Shown piece after piece: positions 28,476 to 37,646 of a DNA stretch of 64,000 nucleotides. Every line of letters begins with the position of its first letter. Position 1 is the stretch's first letter. Location of the stretch: NCBI RefSeq assembly GCF_036860675.1, contig NZ_JAYKGK010000008.1, forward strand, positions 81,492 to 145,491, given 5' to 3'. Made by a program: the position numbers and the translations under genes. The DNA is from Rosettibacter primus (GTDB taxonomy: Bacteria > Bacteroidota > Ignavibacteria > Ignavibacteriales > Melioribacteraceae). Under the pieces are notes generated by a model. It saw nothing but the letters and a program-made list of their open reading frames with translations, was not told the DNA's origin and ran no database searches.

Positions 28476-29337
28476 ATTCTTTCAGCAATTCTTCAATATT
28501 GTTTGATGAAACTGATTTTGCAGCAATTTTATTTGCAGTTCTTAAAGAAATTAATAAGTCGTTTGTATTAAGATATGTATAAAAAAAGACTGCGCCAAAA
28601 ATATCACCACAGCCAATTTTATTTTTTATTTCAACTTTTTCTGCTGTAACACTCAGGTTTTTAATCTCTCCCTTGTCTATGTAGAAAATTTCTGCACCTT
28701 TATTTCCTTTTGTAAGAATTAAAGCTCGAGGACCGTATTTCAAAATATTTTCAATAATTATCTTCTTGTCATCATAATTAAAAATAGTTTTCAATTCACT
28801 TTCATTGCATTGAATTATATCAACATTTGAAAGCCAGTTTTCTACATCAGGAATTGTTCTAAACTCTCGCTTCAAATTTTCATCAACTCCGCGAGATAAT
28901 GTATGAACATCAAAGTAAATTAAACCATTAAAATTATGGCGAACATTTTTCAACTGTTCGTAAGTAATATCAAAGCCGGTTATCATGTTTATTAAAATTC
29001 CATCAAAAGATAACCAGTTATTAATTTTTTCAACTGGCAAAGATGAAGAAATATTTTTATAAAATTCATCACGTTCTTTATGCTCATAAATTTTTAGAAA
29101 GACTTCGGGCATATCATCAAGATGAATTAAAAAGTCAGGCAAACATTTTGAATATAATTTTTCGAAATACTTTAATGCATTCTTATTGATTCCGGTTAAC
29201 AGAAAAATATTATCATTTTCGTTTTTCACAAATAACATTCCCGAAACTGAATAATAAATTCCACCAGGTTTTATTATCTCCCTGCCAGAGATTTCTATGT
29301 GATCAATAATAGAATGTCCGATTAATAAAATATTCAT
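28462..29337 (-). CDS. PfkB/ribokinase-family sugar kinase
   Basis: A 291-residue kinase of the PfkB family. The N-terminal GHSIIDHI and PGG segments match the substrate side. The catalytic motif near the C-terminus reads GCGD (residues 242-245) instead of the usual GAGD, with the base Asp245 kept. The substrate is unknown. Overlap with the RmlD-like gene suggests a role in sugar-nucleotide or envelope glycan metabolism. Confidence 0.78.
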   Translation of the reverse strand: MNILLIGHSIIDHIEISGREIIKPGGIYYSVSGMLFVKNENDNIFLLTGINKNALKYFEKLYSKCLPDFLIHLDDMPEVFLKIYEHKERDEFYKNISSSLPVEKINNWLSFDGILINMITGFDITYEQLKNVRHNFNGLIYFDVHTLSRGVDENLKREFRTIPDVENWLSNVDIIQCNESELKTIFNYDDKKIIIENILKYGPRALILTKGNKGAEIFYIDKGEIKNLSVTAEKVEIKNKIGCGDIFGAVFFYTYLNTNDLLISLRTANKIAAKSVSSNNIEELLKEYVNW

Positions 29338-29426
29338 ATCAAAATTGATATATTATGAACTAAAGATTATGCGTTTAATGTTTAATTCAAAAATAAATAA
29401 GATTGAACAAAAAGGTTAAATAAAAT

Positions 29427-30554
29427 ATGAAAATTGGAATAACATGTTATCCAACTTATGGAGGAAGCGGAGTTGTAGCAACAGAACTTGGACTAGCTCT
29501 TGCTTCTTTAGGTCATCAAGTTCATTTTATCAGTTATGCGATTCCACACAGATTAACTCACTTTGTTGAAAACGTTTTTTTCCACGAAGTTGAAGTAGCA
29601 AGCTATCCATTGTTTGAACATTCATTATATGGCTTATCATTGACAAGTAAAATGCTCGAAGTAATAGAATATGAACAGTTAGATTTAATGCATGTTCATT
29701 ATGCAATTCCTCATGCAGTAAGTGCATACCTTGCCAAACAAATTCGAAAAAAAGTAAATAAGGATATAAAGTTTATAACTACACTTCATGGAACTGATAT
29801 TACACTAATGGGTCTCGAACCTTCGTTTATGCCTCTTGTAAAATTCAGTATTGAAGAAAGTGATGGGGTAACTGCAGTATCAAGATTTTTAAAAGAAAAA
29901 ACATTGATTAATTTTAATGTCAATAAAGAAATTGAAGTAATATATAACTTCATTGACACAGAAAAATATAAACCAGTTGATGATAAACCTTATCGTGAAA
30001 GATTAGCTTCACATGGAGAAAAAATTTTAATTCATACTTCAAATTTCAGAGCAGTAAAAAGAGTCCCTGATACAATAAAAATACTTCACAAAGTAAAAAA
30101 AGAATTGCCCGCTAAATTAGTTCTTGTTGGTGATGGACCTGACAGGTCTGAATGCGAACGACTTGCAAGAGAATTAGATTTGCAAAAGGATGTAATTTTT
30201 CTTGGCAAGCAAGATGCATTACCAGAGATTCTTAATGCTGCTGATATATTTTTAATGCCTTCACAATCAGAAAGTTTTGGATTATCTGCACTTGAAGCAA
30301 TGGCATGTGGGATTCCAGTTGTAAGCTCTTCTGTTGGTGGTTTGCCTGAATTAGTAATTCACAATGAAACTGGATACATTGCAGAAATTGGTGATGTTGA
30401 ACGCATGGCAAAATATGTTATTGATTTGTTAACTAACGAAAAGAAGTATAAAATATTTTCAAAGAATTCAAGAGAAAGAGCGGTAAAATATTTCGACAAA
30501 AATTTAATTGTTCCAAAATATATTGATTATTATGAAAAAATCTTAAATGCATAA
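29427..30554 (+). CDS. bshA: N-acetyl-alpha-D-glucosaminyl L-malate synthase
   Basis: A GT4 glycosyltransferase of 375 residues making GlcNAc-malate, the first step of bacillithiol synthesis. The N-terminus GITCYPTYGGSGVVATELG and the HVHYAIPHAVSAYLA segment are signatures of BshA within GT4. The donor site shows SESFGLSALEAMACG. It is a lone plus-strand gene here; bshB and bshC are not adjacent. Confidence 0.92.
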   Translation: MKIGITCYPTYGGSGVVATELGLALASLGHQVHFISYAIPHRLTHFVENVFFHEVEVASYPLFEHSLYGLSLTSKMLEVIEYEQLDLMHVHYAIPHAVSAYLAKQIRKKVNKDIKFITTLHGTDITLMGLEPSFMPLVKFSIEESDGVTAVSRFLKEKTLINFNVNKEIEVIYNFIDTEKYKPVDDKPYRERLASHGEKILIHTSNFRAVKRVPDTIKILHKVKKELPAKLVLVGDGPDRSECERLARELDLQKDVIFLGKQDALPEILNAADIFLMPSQSESFGLSALEAMACGIPVVSSSVGGLPELVIHNETGYIAEIGDVERMAKYVIDLLTNEKKYKIFSKNSRERAVKYFDKNLIVPKYIDYYEKILNA

Positions 30555-30632
30555 ACAGAAAATTTTAATAAAATAAATGACAAAGCAATCTTACAACTGT
30601 TAAAATTTCTCTCATTATTAAAAAATACAAAA

Positions 30633-31961
30633 TTATATTCCGACAGGTCTTCTGCCTATGCTATAATAAATAAATCCCATTTCAAGCATTTTATTCAGGT
30701 CAAAAATATTTCTCCCATCAAAAATCAGTTTTGATTTCAGCAATGATTTTATCTTATCAAAGTCAGGATTTCTAAATTCATTCCATTCAGTTAATATTAA
30801 AAGAGCATCAGCATTTTCTAATGCTTTATATTGTTCATCTACATATTCCAGAATATTACCAAGATAATATTTTGCGTTATCAGCAGCTGCAGGGTCATAA
30901 GCTTTTACTTCTGCTCCAAGTTCAACGAGCTTTTTTATAATAACAATTGAAGGGGCTTCGCGCATATCATCAGTATTTGGTTTGAATGCTAATCCCCAAA
31001 CGCCAAATGTTTTCCCCTTGATATCATTATTAAAATGTTTTAGAATTTTATTAACAAGAATAAGTTTTTGATTATTATTTACTTCGTCAACAACTTTCAA
31101 AATTTTTATTGGAGAACCTTTTTCTTGAGAAGTTTTAATCAATGCTTTCACATCTTTCGGGAAACATGAACCTCCGTAACCAATACCAGGAAAAAGAAAT
31201 CTTTTTCCAATTCTTGAATCGGCACCCATAGCTTTACGAACTAAATCAACATTAGCACCAACAGCTTCGCAGAAGTTTGCAATCTCATTCATAAAAGTAA
31301 TTCTCATAGCTAAATATGAATTGGCAGCATACTTTGTTACTTCTGCACTCTCAGGGTCCATATTGTAAATTGGATTACCTTGACGAACAAATGGTTCATA
31401 AAGCTCGTGAAGTTTTTCAAAAACTTTTTGACTTCTTGCCCCAATAACAATTCTATCTGGTTTCATAAAATCTTCTACTGCAAAACCTTCACGCAAAAAT
31501 TCTGGATTTGAAGCTACTTCAAAATTTTTAATTCCATGCTTTTGTAAAATTTTTGTTACTTCATATGAAGTTCCAACAGGCACGGTACTTTTGTTAACAA
31601 TGATTTTAAAATCTGAAGTATTAGCTTCTTTCAATATTTTGCCAATTTCGTCAGCAACACCAAAAACATATTTCAAATCTGCCGAGCCATCATCATCCTG
31701 AGGTGTGGGCAGACATAAAAAAATAATTTCTGATTCAAGTACAGCTTTCTTTAAATCATCCGTAAAAATTAATCTTTGTTTTTCAATATTTCGATGAAAT
31801 AAAATTTCTAAACCGGGTTCATAAATTGGGACTATTTTGTTTTTAAGTTTTTTTAGCTTTTCTTGATTATTATCAACACAAATCACCCTATTTCCCATTT
31901 CTGCAAAACATGTCCCACTAACCAATCCAACATAGCCCGTTCCAATAACTGAAAGTTCCAT
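30633..31961 (-). CDS. ugd: UDP-glucose 6-dehydrogenase
   Basis: A 442-residue enzyme oxidising UDP-glucose to UDP-glucuronate. The NAD site is GTGYVGLVSG, the catalytic Cys lies in GIGYGGSCFPKD, and the C-terminal segment WGLAFKPNTDDMREAPS is conserved. It heads toward rmlC and galE on the same strand, so this is a nucleotide-sugar unit for surface polysaccharide. Confidence 0.95.
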   Translation of the reverse strand: MELSVIGTGYVGLVSGTCFAEMGNRVICVDNNQEKLKKLKNKIVPIYEPGLEILFHRNIEKQRLIFTDDLKKAVLESEIIFLCLPTPQDDDGSADLKYVFGVADEIGKILKEANTSDFKIIVNKSTVPVGTSYEVTKILQKHGIKNFEVASNPEFLREGFAVEDFMKPDRIVIGARSQKVFEKLHELYEPFVRQGNPIYNMDPESAEVTKYAANSYLAMRITFMNEIANFCEAVGANVDLVRKAMGADSRIGKRFLFPGIGYGGSCFPKDVKALIKTSQEKGSPIKILKVVDEVNNNQKLILVNKILKHFNNDIKGKTFGVWGLAFKPNTDDMREAPSIVIIKKLVELGAEVKAYDPAAADNAKYYLGNILEYVDEQYKALENADALLILTEWNEFRNPDFDKIKSLLKSKLIFDGRNIFDLNKMLEMGFIYYSIGRRPVGI

Positions 31962-31992
31962 TTGTTTTCCCTCAATTTTTATAAGTTATTTT

Positions 31993-32553
31993 TTATCTGT
32001 CAGAATTAAATAAAAAATCTTTATCTATTTCCTTAAATCTTTTTAATGATAAATCTTTTTGAGATACAATTGGATTTTCAACATTCCAGTTGATATTCAA
32101 ATCAGAATCGTTATATAAAATTCCTCTTTCAAATTCTTTATTGTAGAATTGAGTGCATTTATAACAAAAAATAGTTTCTTCAGATAAAACAGAAAAACCA
32201 TGAGCAAATCCGGGTGGTATCCACAATTGATATTTATTTTCTTCACTTAATTCACACGAAAAATATTTTCCAAAGGTAGGAGAACCAAAGCGAATATCTA
32301 CAGCAACATCTAAAACTTTTCCTTTAATTACATAGCACAATTTACCTTGAGCAAATTCACCGACTTGATAATGAAGTCCGCGTATAGTTCCTTTTTTTGA
32401 TTTTGAAATATTATCCTGAACAAAATTATAATTAATTCCTAACTCTGAATATTTTTTTTGATTAAATGACTCAAAGAAAAAACCTCTTTCATCAAAATAA
32501 ACATCAGGTTTTATAACTAATAAACCATCAATAAAAGTTTTTTCTGTTGTCAA
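31993..32553 (-). CDS. rfbC: dTDP-4-dehydrorhamnose 3,5-epimerase
   Basis: A cupin-fold epimerase of 186 residues, normal length. Family motifs are FFESFNQKKY, QDNISKSKKGTIRGLHYQ and WIPPGFAHGF, which hold the catalytic His and substrate-phosphate contacts. It lies 9 bp after galE and 31 bp before ugd, within one transcript. Confidence 0.93.
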   Translation of the reverse strand: MTTEKTFIDGLLVIKPDVYFDERGFFFESFNQKKYSELGINYNFVQDNISKSKKGTIRGLHYQVGEFAQGKLCYVIKGKVLDVAVDIRFGSPTFGKYFSCELSEENKYQLWIPPGFAHGFSVLSEETIFCYKCTQFYNKEFERGILYNDSDLNINWNVENPIVSQKDLSLKRFKEIDKDFLFNSDR

Positions 32554-32562
32554 ATTACCCTC

Positions 32563-33537
32563 TCAAAATTTAGGATTTAAATGCCAGCGCCAAGCAGATT
32601 CAAGAATTTCTTCAATAGAAAATTTAGGTGACCAGCCTAAGACTTCTTTAGCTTTTTTATTATCTGCAACAAGTATTGCAGGGTCACCTTCTCTTCGCGA
32701 TGTAATTTCATATGGAATTTTTCTTTTTGTAATCTGTTCGGATTTCTTAATTATTTCAAGGACTGAATTACCTTTCCCGGTTCCAAGATTAATAATAGTC
32801 GATTCATTGTTAGCATTTAAGTATTCTATAGCTTTTAAGTGCGCATCAGCTAAATCCATTACATGAATATAATCACGAATACATGTTCCATCCAGAGTAT
32901 CATAATCATTTCCATAAACAAATAACTTTTCTCTTTTTTGTAATGCAGTATAAAGAACAAGTGGAATTAAATGAGTTTCAGGATTATGGCTTTCTCCAAT
33001 TTCACCACTCAAATGTGCCCCTGCAGCATTAAAATATCTCAATGCTACATATTTTAATCCATAAGCTGTATCGAAATCTTTTAACATAGTTTCAATCATA
33101 AGTTTTGTATTTGCATAAGGATTTATAGGTTTTGATGATTCTTTTTCCGAAATAGGAATCATCAATGGATTGCCATAAATTGAACATGTTGAAGAGAATA
33201 CAAATTTTTTAATTTTAGAATGAACAACGGCTTTAATTAGATTAAAACTTCCAACTACATTATTCAAATAATAAAGTTCTGGATTTTTAACCGATTCACC
33301 AACATAAGCCAGAGCAGCAAAGTGAACTACAGCTTCAGGATTATGTTTTTTAATTGCCTCAAATAATTTTTCATATTCAAGTAAATCCACAATTTCGAGT
33401 GGAACACCTTCAGGCAAAGCTTCTTTATGTCCGCGAAATAAATTATCTATTACAATAGGTTCATGACTATATTCGCATAGTAATTTTACAAAATGAGAAC
33501 CAATATAACCTGCTCCACCTGTAACTAGTATTTTCAT
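32563..33537 (-). CDS. galE: UDP-glucose 4-epimerase
   Basis: A 324-residue extended SDR that interconverts UDP-glucose and UDP-galactose. I start at MKILVTGGAGYIGSH; an in-frame upstream extension of 42 basic, hydrophobic residues is not part of the family. The NAD motif GGAGYIGS is at residues 7-14 and the catalytic pair is in NPYANTKL. The DGTCIRDYIHVMDLA segment is typical of GalE. It is the first gene of the galE-rfbC-ugd group. Confidence 0.94.
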   Translation of the reverse strand: MKILVTGGAGYIGSHFVKLLCEYSHEPIVIDNLFRGHKEALPEGVPLEIVDLLEYEKLFEAIKKHNPEAVVHFAALAYVGESVKNPELYYLNNVVGSFNLIKAVVHSKIKKFVFSSTCSIYGNPLMIPISEKESSKPINPYANTKLMIETMLKDFDTAYGLKYVALRYFNAAGAHLSGEIGESHNPETHLIPLVLYTALQKREKLFVYGNDYDTLDGTCIRDYIHVMDLADAHLKAIEYLNANNESTIINLGTGKGNSVLEIIKKSEQITKRKIPYEITSRREGDPAILVADNKKAKEVLGWSPKFSIEEILESAWRWHLNPKF

Positions 33538-33711
33538 AATTTTTCTACTTTTTTTTGTAAAAATACGAAATAAAATTCTTGTAATTAAAAATATTATAAG
33601 AAATTTCTTATAAATTGTAATACACAAAAAAATTTTTACTCGATAAAAATTTTTATTGAACAAACCATGTTATAGCGTTAATTTACACAATAAAATATTG
33701 AGGGATATAAA

Positions 33712-34035
33712 ATGGCAAAGCTTCCAAAAAGATTCGAAAGATTCTTGAAAGAATTTCCTGAAATTGCAGTAGCTTATGAAAATTTAGGTGCAGCTGTTCA
33801 TGAATCCGGACCACTTGATGAAAAAACAAGAATACTAATTAAATTAGCTCTATCAATTGGTGCAAGAATGGAAGGAGCGGTTCATGCTCAGGTTCGTAAA
33901 GCATTGAAATCAAAAATTAAGAAAGAAGAAATTCGTCAAGTAGCAATTCTTGCCATTCCTACAATTGGATTTCCTGCCGCAATGGCATCATTAAGCTGGA
34001 TTGATGACTTATTAGACAAAAAAGGAGGAAAATAA
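33712..34035 (+). CDS. Carboxymuconolactone decarboxylase-family protein
   Basis: A 107-residue AhpD-like alpha-helical protein. The core segment LDEKTRILIKLALSIGARMEGAVHAQVRKAL matches the family, but the redox CXXC of AhpD is missing (EGAVH), so peroxidase-reductant function is unlikely. A GAGGGATATAAA ribosome site precedes the ATG. It is the first gene of a tight three-gene unit with a membrane protein (3-bp gap) and an NTPase. Confidence 0.78.
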   Translation: MAKLPKRFERFLKEFPEIAVAYENLGAAVHESGPLDEKTRILIKLALSIGARMEGAVHAQVRKALKSKIKKEEIRQVAILAIPTIGFPAAMASLSWIDDLLDKKGGK

Positions 34036-34038
34036 TTA

Positions 34039-35127
34039 TTGGAAGAAACAACACTTCGTTTTCATTATAAACTTTACATTGATACAAAAAGATTTACCGC
34101 ACTATGGGCCTTCAGCGAAGCTGTTTTCGGTGGAATGCTCGCTATATTGAAAGTTCCATTCTCTGGAATGCTCTTAAGTGGTGCAGCAACAGTTTTTATT
34201 TCATTAATTGGCAGATATTCAGAAAATAAATCAGAAATTCTTCGTTCTACTCTACTTGTCATACTCGTTAAAGCAGTTGTGAGTCCTTACAGTTCATTAA
34301 GTTCTTACTTTGCTGTTACATTACAGGGATTGATGGGCTATGTGTTTTTTAAGTATATAAAAAATATTAAAGTAAGCAGCATTCTTCTTGGATTTTTCTC
34401 AGAAACATTTTCTGCAGTTCAACGAGTTCTTGTATTAACAATCCTTTTTGGAGTTACATTCTGGGAAGCAATTGATTCTTTCACTCATTTTATTTTCAAT
34501 CAAATTGGAGTAGAAAAATATTTTTATCCTTTTAGCTTGAGTATTTTCTCAATCATGCTTTATATAACTATTCATATGTTAGCAGGAATTTATATTGGGT
34601 CAAAAGTTGTAAAAATTCCAGAATGGATAGAAAGCAGAACTGATTTGGTTTATCCTCTTTATTCATCTTTTTATTATAAGATGGATGCATTCAAATTAAA
34701 TATGAAAAAGAAGAAAAAAAGATGGTGGAAAAAACCAAGTGGAATTATAATCATCTCATTTTCAATTCTATTTATGATTTTATCTTTTTATTCAAAAGAG
34801 CTTGGACCAAACAAAGCAATAGAAATTCTTATGATGTTAATTCGCTCCGTATTAATAACATTTATCTGGTTTGTTTTTGTTGGACCATTTATTGAAAGGA
34901 GATTTAGTAAATTCCTTGAGAAAAATAAATTCAATCACGCACCCGAGATTAATAAAATCATTGTCCTTTTCCCAAGTATAAAGAGACTTATCAATTATAC
35001 TTGGTTTATGTCGCAGGGTTATATTGGAATTTTTAGATTAATAAAATTTTTCTCAGATACAATTGCTTTATTACTTTCAGCTGATATTGATGAAGAACAG
35101 GATTTATATCATAACTGGATTGAGTAA
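34039..35127 (+). CDS. Multi-pass membrane protein of unknown function
   Basis: A 362-residue protein starting with TTG, ten bases behind AAAGGAGG. About seven to eight hydrophobic segments are visible. They are grouped as an N-terminal set (residues 25-190, a small-helix bundle reminiscent of vitamin-transporter S components), a basic linker (KKKKKRWWKK), and two or three further helices. I do not recognise the family. It overlaps the following NTPase gene by 38 bp, so the two products are probably used together. Confidence 0.62.
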   Translation: MEETTLRFHYKLYIDTKRFTALWAFSEAVFGGMLAILKVPFSGMLLSGAATVFISLIGRYSENKSEILRSTLLVILVKAVVSPYSSLSSYFAVTLQGLMGYVFFKYIKNIKVSSILLGFFSETFSAVQRVLVLTILFGVTFWEAIDSFTHFIFNQIGVEKYFYPFSLSIFSIMLYITIHMLAGIYIGSKVVKIPEWIESRTDLVYPLYSSFYYKMDAFKLNMKKKKKRWWKKPSGIIIISFSILFMILSFYSKELGPNKAIEILMMLIRSVLITFIWFVFVGPFIERRFSKFLEKNKFNHAPEINKIIVLFPSIKRLINYTWFMSQGYIGIFRLIKFFSDTIALLLSADIDEEQDLYHNWIE

Positions 35128-35545
35128 AACCGGCAAAACAACACGTTTAATGAGCTGGGTTTCTTCTCAAAAAAATATCGATGGAATTCTTCAACCAGTA
35201 ATAGAAGATAAACGCTTTTTTTATCATATCTCTTCAAGAACTTTATTTCAATTAGAAAGTGATAACGATTATAATACAATTAAAGTAGGCAAATATAAAT
35301 TCAGATTAGAAGCTTTTAACTGGGCAAATGAAAAACTTAATAATTGTATCGGGAAAAATTTAGAATGGATTGTTGTAGATGAAATTGGATTACTGGAAAT
35401 TAATGGAGAAGGATTAAACTCATCTGTAAAAAATCTTTTATCATCAACATCAAATGAAAAAATAATTTTTGTAATTCGGGAAACACTTCTCCAACAAGCA
35501 CTCAATTATTATAAAATTGATAATTATAAAATGATGAGATTATGA
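35090..35545 (+). CDS. P-loop NTPase (THEP1/NTPase_1-like)
   Basis: A 151-residue P-loop protein starting inside the end of the membrane protein gene. Walker A is TGLSKTGKTT near residues 8-17 and Walker B is WIVVDEIGLLE. A short IRET segment stands near the C-terminus. The size and motifs fit the nucleoside-triphosphatase THEP1 family. The overlap with the membrane protein suggests a dedicated energising or regulatory partner; this is inference. Confidence 0.68.
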   Translation: MKNRIYIITGLSKTGKTTRLMSWVSSQKNIDGILQPVIEDKRFFYHISSRTLFQLESDNDYNTIKVGKYKFRLEAFNWANEKLNNCIGKNLEWIVVDEIGLLEINGEGLNSSVKNLLSSTSNEKIIFVIRETLLQQALNYYKIDNYKMMRL

Positions 35546-36026
35546 CACAACCATAAAATTTTCTTTTTTAATAGCAAGAAATTATAAATCGATTATAATA
35601 AAAAAATATTTACACGGTAATACTTATAAAATTATTGAAAGCAAAAATTCTTTTAAACCACTTGGAATATTGTAAAGAATAAACCAGTTTTGAAAAAATT
35701 ACAGCAAATGGAAAAATGGTGATTTGTTAGAGTTATAAAATAGAAAAAAGTATGTGGTTAAAGATTGAGGGAATAAATTAAAAATAATTATTGTTCTATT
35801 TAATGAATAATATTTTATGAGGAAATAAACTTGAAAGTACTACTTACCCGAGGCAACCGATTATATCGGCAAAAGACTTCTTTCTTTTTTGATTGAACAG
35901 GAACAAGAAGTTATTTGCTGCTATGTCCGCTATAAAAAAGATTTTCTGCAGATGGAATTTAAAAGCAACCACATGTTTCTGTATTTGAAGTTGATTTTCT
36001 TAAAGATATTTCTGATTCTTTTACAC

Positions 36027-36056
36027 TGTCATTCCTGCGAAAGCAGGAATCCAATA
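36027..36056. repeat. Hairpin repeat inserted in a pseudogene
   Basis: ATTCCTGCGAAAGCAGGAAT forms a perfect hairpin within the pseudogene, in the position where the protein reading is interrupted. This is a common REP-like short repeat of bacterial genomes (TGTCATTCCTGCGAAAG type). Confidence 0.65.
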
Positions 36057-36535
36057 ATTTTACTTCATCTGTCGCAAGTTCATCTTTACAAGATATCTAC
36101 ACAGCTCATTGCCTCATTCATTCGATGAGTTCTAATGTAAAGGATTTTGGTTCGCTTGAAGAAACCTCAGCAAATAATTTTATAAAACTTGTTAAACAAA
36201 CTTCAATCAACCAGATTATTTATCTCGGTGGGATTACCAACGAAGAACAACTTTCAAAGCATCTTGCTTCAAGAAAAAGAGTTGAAGAAATTCTTGCGGC
36301 AAATGGAATCCCACTTACATTAATCAAAGCAGGAATAAATGTTGCTTAGGGAAGTGCATCAAGAAGCAGAACAAACAAAACAGAAATTCACACAGGTGAT
36401 ACACTTGTTTCTGGAATGCGCTTACTGCTGTTAAAGAAAACAAATAATTACTGCTTTATGCAGAAACGAAACTCCCCGGCGAAGCTTGACTTGAGTTTAA
36501 GATTATTGAAAAGAACGAAAAAAACTTTTTACAAC

Positions 36536-36629
36536 AAACCGCAACATTCCGTCCAAAAGGTTTGCTTGGAAGATTATACTTGTATTCAGTCCTACCATTT
36601 CACTTTTTTGTGTTTGATGGAATGGCGGA
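36536..36629 (+). repeat. 94-bp duplicated fragment, copy 1 (DUF2867 C-terminus)
   Basis: This part of the DUF2867 pseudogene recurs at 41,897-41,990 with only a few mismatches and the same length. It encodes QTATFRPKGLLGRLYLYSVL in the original frame. Confidence 0.88.
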
Positions 36630-36650
36630 GAATATTGTGAATTATAGAAG

Positions 36651-37487
36651 TTAAATATTATCAAAAGGACTTTTAATTTTCTTAATGGAAAAGGGACTGA
36701 TATGAGTATAAATCTGAGTTGTAGATAAATGTTTGTGACCAAGCAATTCCTGAATAAGCCGAATATCTGTTCCATTATCAAGCAAATGCGAAGCGAAACT
36801 ATGACGTAATGAATGCACTGTAACTTTCTTTTTTATTCCAACTTTCTTTACAGCATTATCAAAAATTTTCTGAATACTTCTTGATGAATATTTCTCCCCT
36901 TTTTGTCCCTCAAACAAGTAAACTTTAGGTTTGTATTCTTTGAAATATTCACGAAGCAAAGAAAGAAGTTTTTCTGAAAGCATTACGATTCGGTCATTTC
37001 CGCCTTTTGCATTTACTATTTTAACTGTCATTGCAGAAGAATCAATATCATTTATTTTTAAGTTCACCACTTCAGAAATTTTTAATCCACAGGAATAGAT
37101 GGTTGAAATTATTGCACGATGTTTTATATTTGTTATTGAGTTTATGATTTCTCTTACTTCTTCAACTGTTAAAATATTAGGTAACCTATTTGGTTTTTTA
37201 ATTTTAACGAAGAAATCAAAATCAATTTCTTTTTTGAGAACATCAAGAAAGAGAAATCTTACTGAAGCAAGAGATTGCTTGATTGCGGAGTAAGAAAATT
37301 TTCGAGTTTGCTTAAGATAGCTGAAATAGTCAAGCAATATTTTAGAATCAACCGAAGAGATTTTAGATTTGCTAATGTAGTCTAGGAAAAGATTAAGGTG
37401 ATGCAAATATGCTTTTTCAGTTTTAGGAGAATAATTTTTCAGTCTAAGAATTTTTTCGTATTTATCTATGATTTCAGTTCTTTTCAT
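36651..37487 (-). CDS. Integron-type tyrosine recombinase (patch-less, Arg-I replaced by Lys)
   Basis: A 278-residue tyrosine recombinase next to a cassette array and facing away from it, the same layout as intI. It has a SAM-like N-terminal domain (NYSPKTEKAYLHHL) and a catalytic domain with Lys161, His225, Arg228, His251 and Tyr260. The first catalytic Arg (normally GLRxSE) is Lys136 in GLKISE. That change needs one base and should weaken or abolish activity. The roughly 20-residue extra segment that marks classical IntI, before the HxxR box, is absent. It could be a divergent IntI relative or a Xer-like enzyme. Confidence 0.82.
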   Translation of the reverse strand: MKRTEIIDKYEKILRLKNYSPKTEKAYLHHLNLFLDYISKSKISSVDSKILLDYFSYLKQTRKFSYSAIKQSLASVRFLFLDVLKKEIDFDFFVKIKKPNRLPNILTVEEVREIINSITNIKHRAIISTIYSCGLKISEVVNLKINDIDSSAMTVKIVNAKGGNDRIVMLSEKLLSLLREYFKEYKPKVYLFEGQKGEKYSSRSIQKIFDNAVKKVGIKKKVTVHSLRHSFASHLLDNGTDIRLIQELLGHKHLSTTQIYTHISPFSIKKIKSPFDNI

Positions 37488-37498
37488 ACTGAAATTTA

Positions 37499-37592
37499 TT
37501 CGTAATAGCTTAAATTTTTAGGTTATTACGAAACAAATATAGTTTTTATTATAAAATATATGCAATATTGCGTAAAGAATTTTGTTACCGGC
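37499..37592. promoter_or_regulatory. Candidate attI/recombinase control region
   Basis: A perfect 9-bp inverted repeat (TTCGTAATA, 16-base spacer, TATTACGAA) begins 11 bp from the integrase start. About 50 bp further on lies GTTACCGGC, whose complement is the left end of the first attC. The region therefore probably contains attI and the integrase promoter. The repeat could be a recombinase or repressor binding site. Confidence 0.5.
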
Positions 37593-37646
37593 AATAAAAT
37601 TAGCGACCATGCGACTACTTACTGACAGACATAAAACAGACAAACT

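Larger units (their letters stand above)
35831..36654 (+). pseudogene. Decayed NAD(P)-binding DUF2867-type oxidoreductase gene
   Basis: Pieces of one reading frame can be followed across all three frames. It opens with a TTG start and KVLLT Rossmann start, then LIEQEQEVICC, then an intact middle from MSSNVKDFGSLEE to LTLIKAG, and last a C-terminal LEFKIIEKNEKNF...YSVLPFHFFVFDGMAENIV. There are at least three frameshifts, an insertion of a hairpin repeat and a TGA where Trp is expected before LEFKII. The intact family is an SDR-like epimerase with a DUF2867 tail. The preceding 285 bp (from 35,546) hold nothing I can identify. Confidence 0.78.

Noticed and set aside
36651..37487. Prophage or ICE integrase explanation for the recombinase
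   Set aside because: No phage, conjugation or tRNA-end attachment site is nearby, while attC-like sites and cassette logic are evident on its upstream side.
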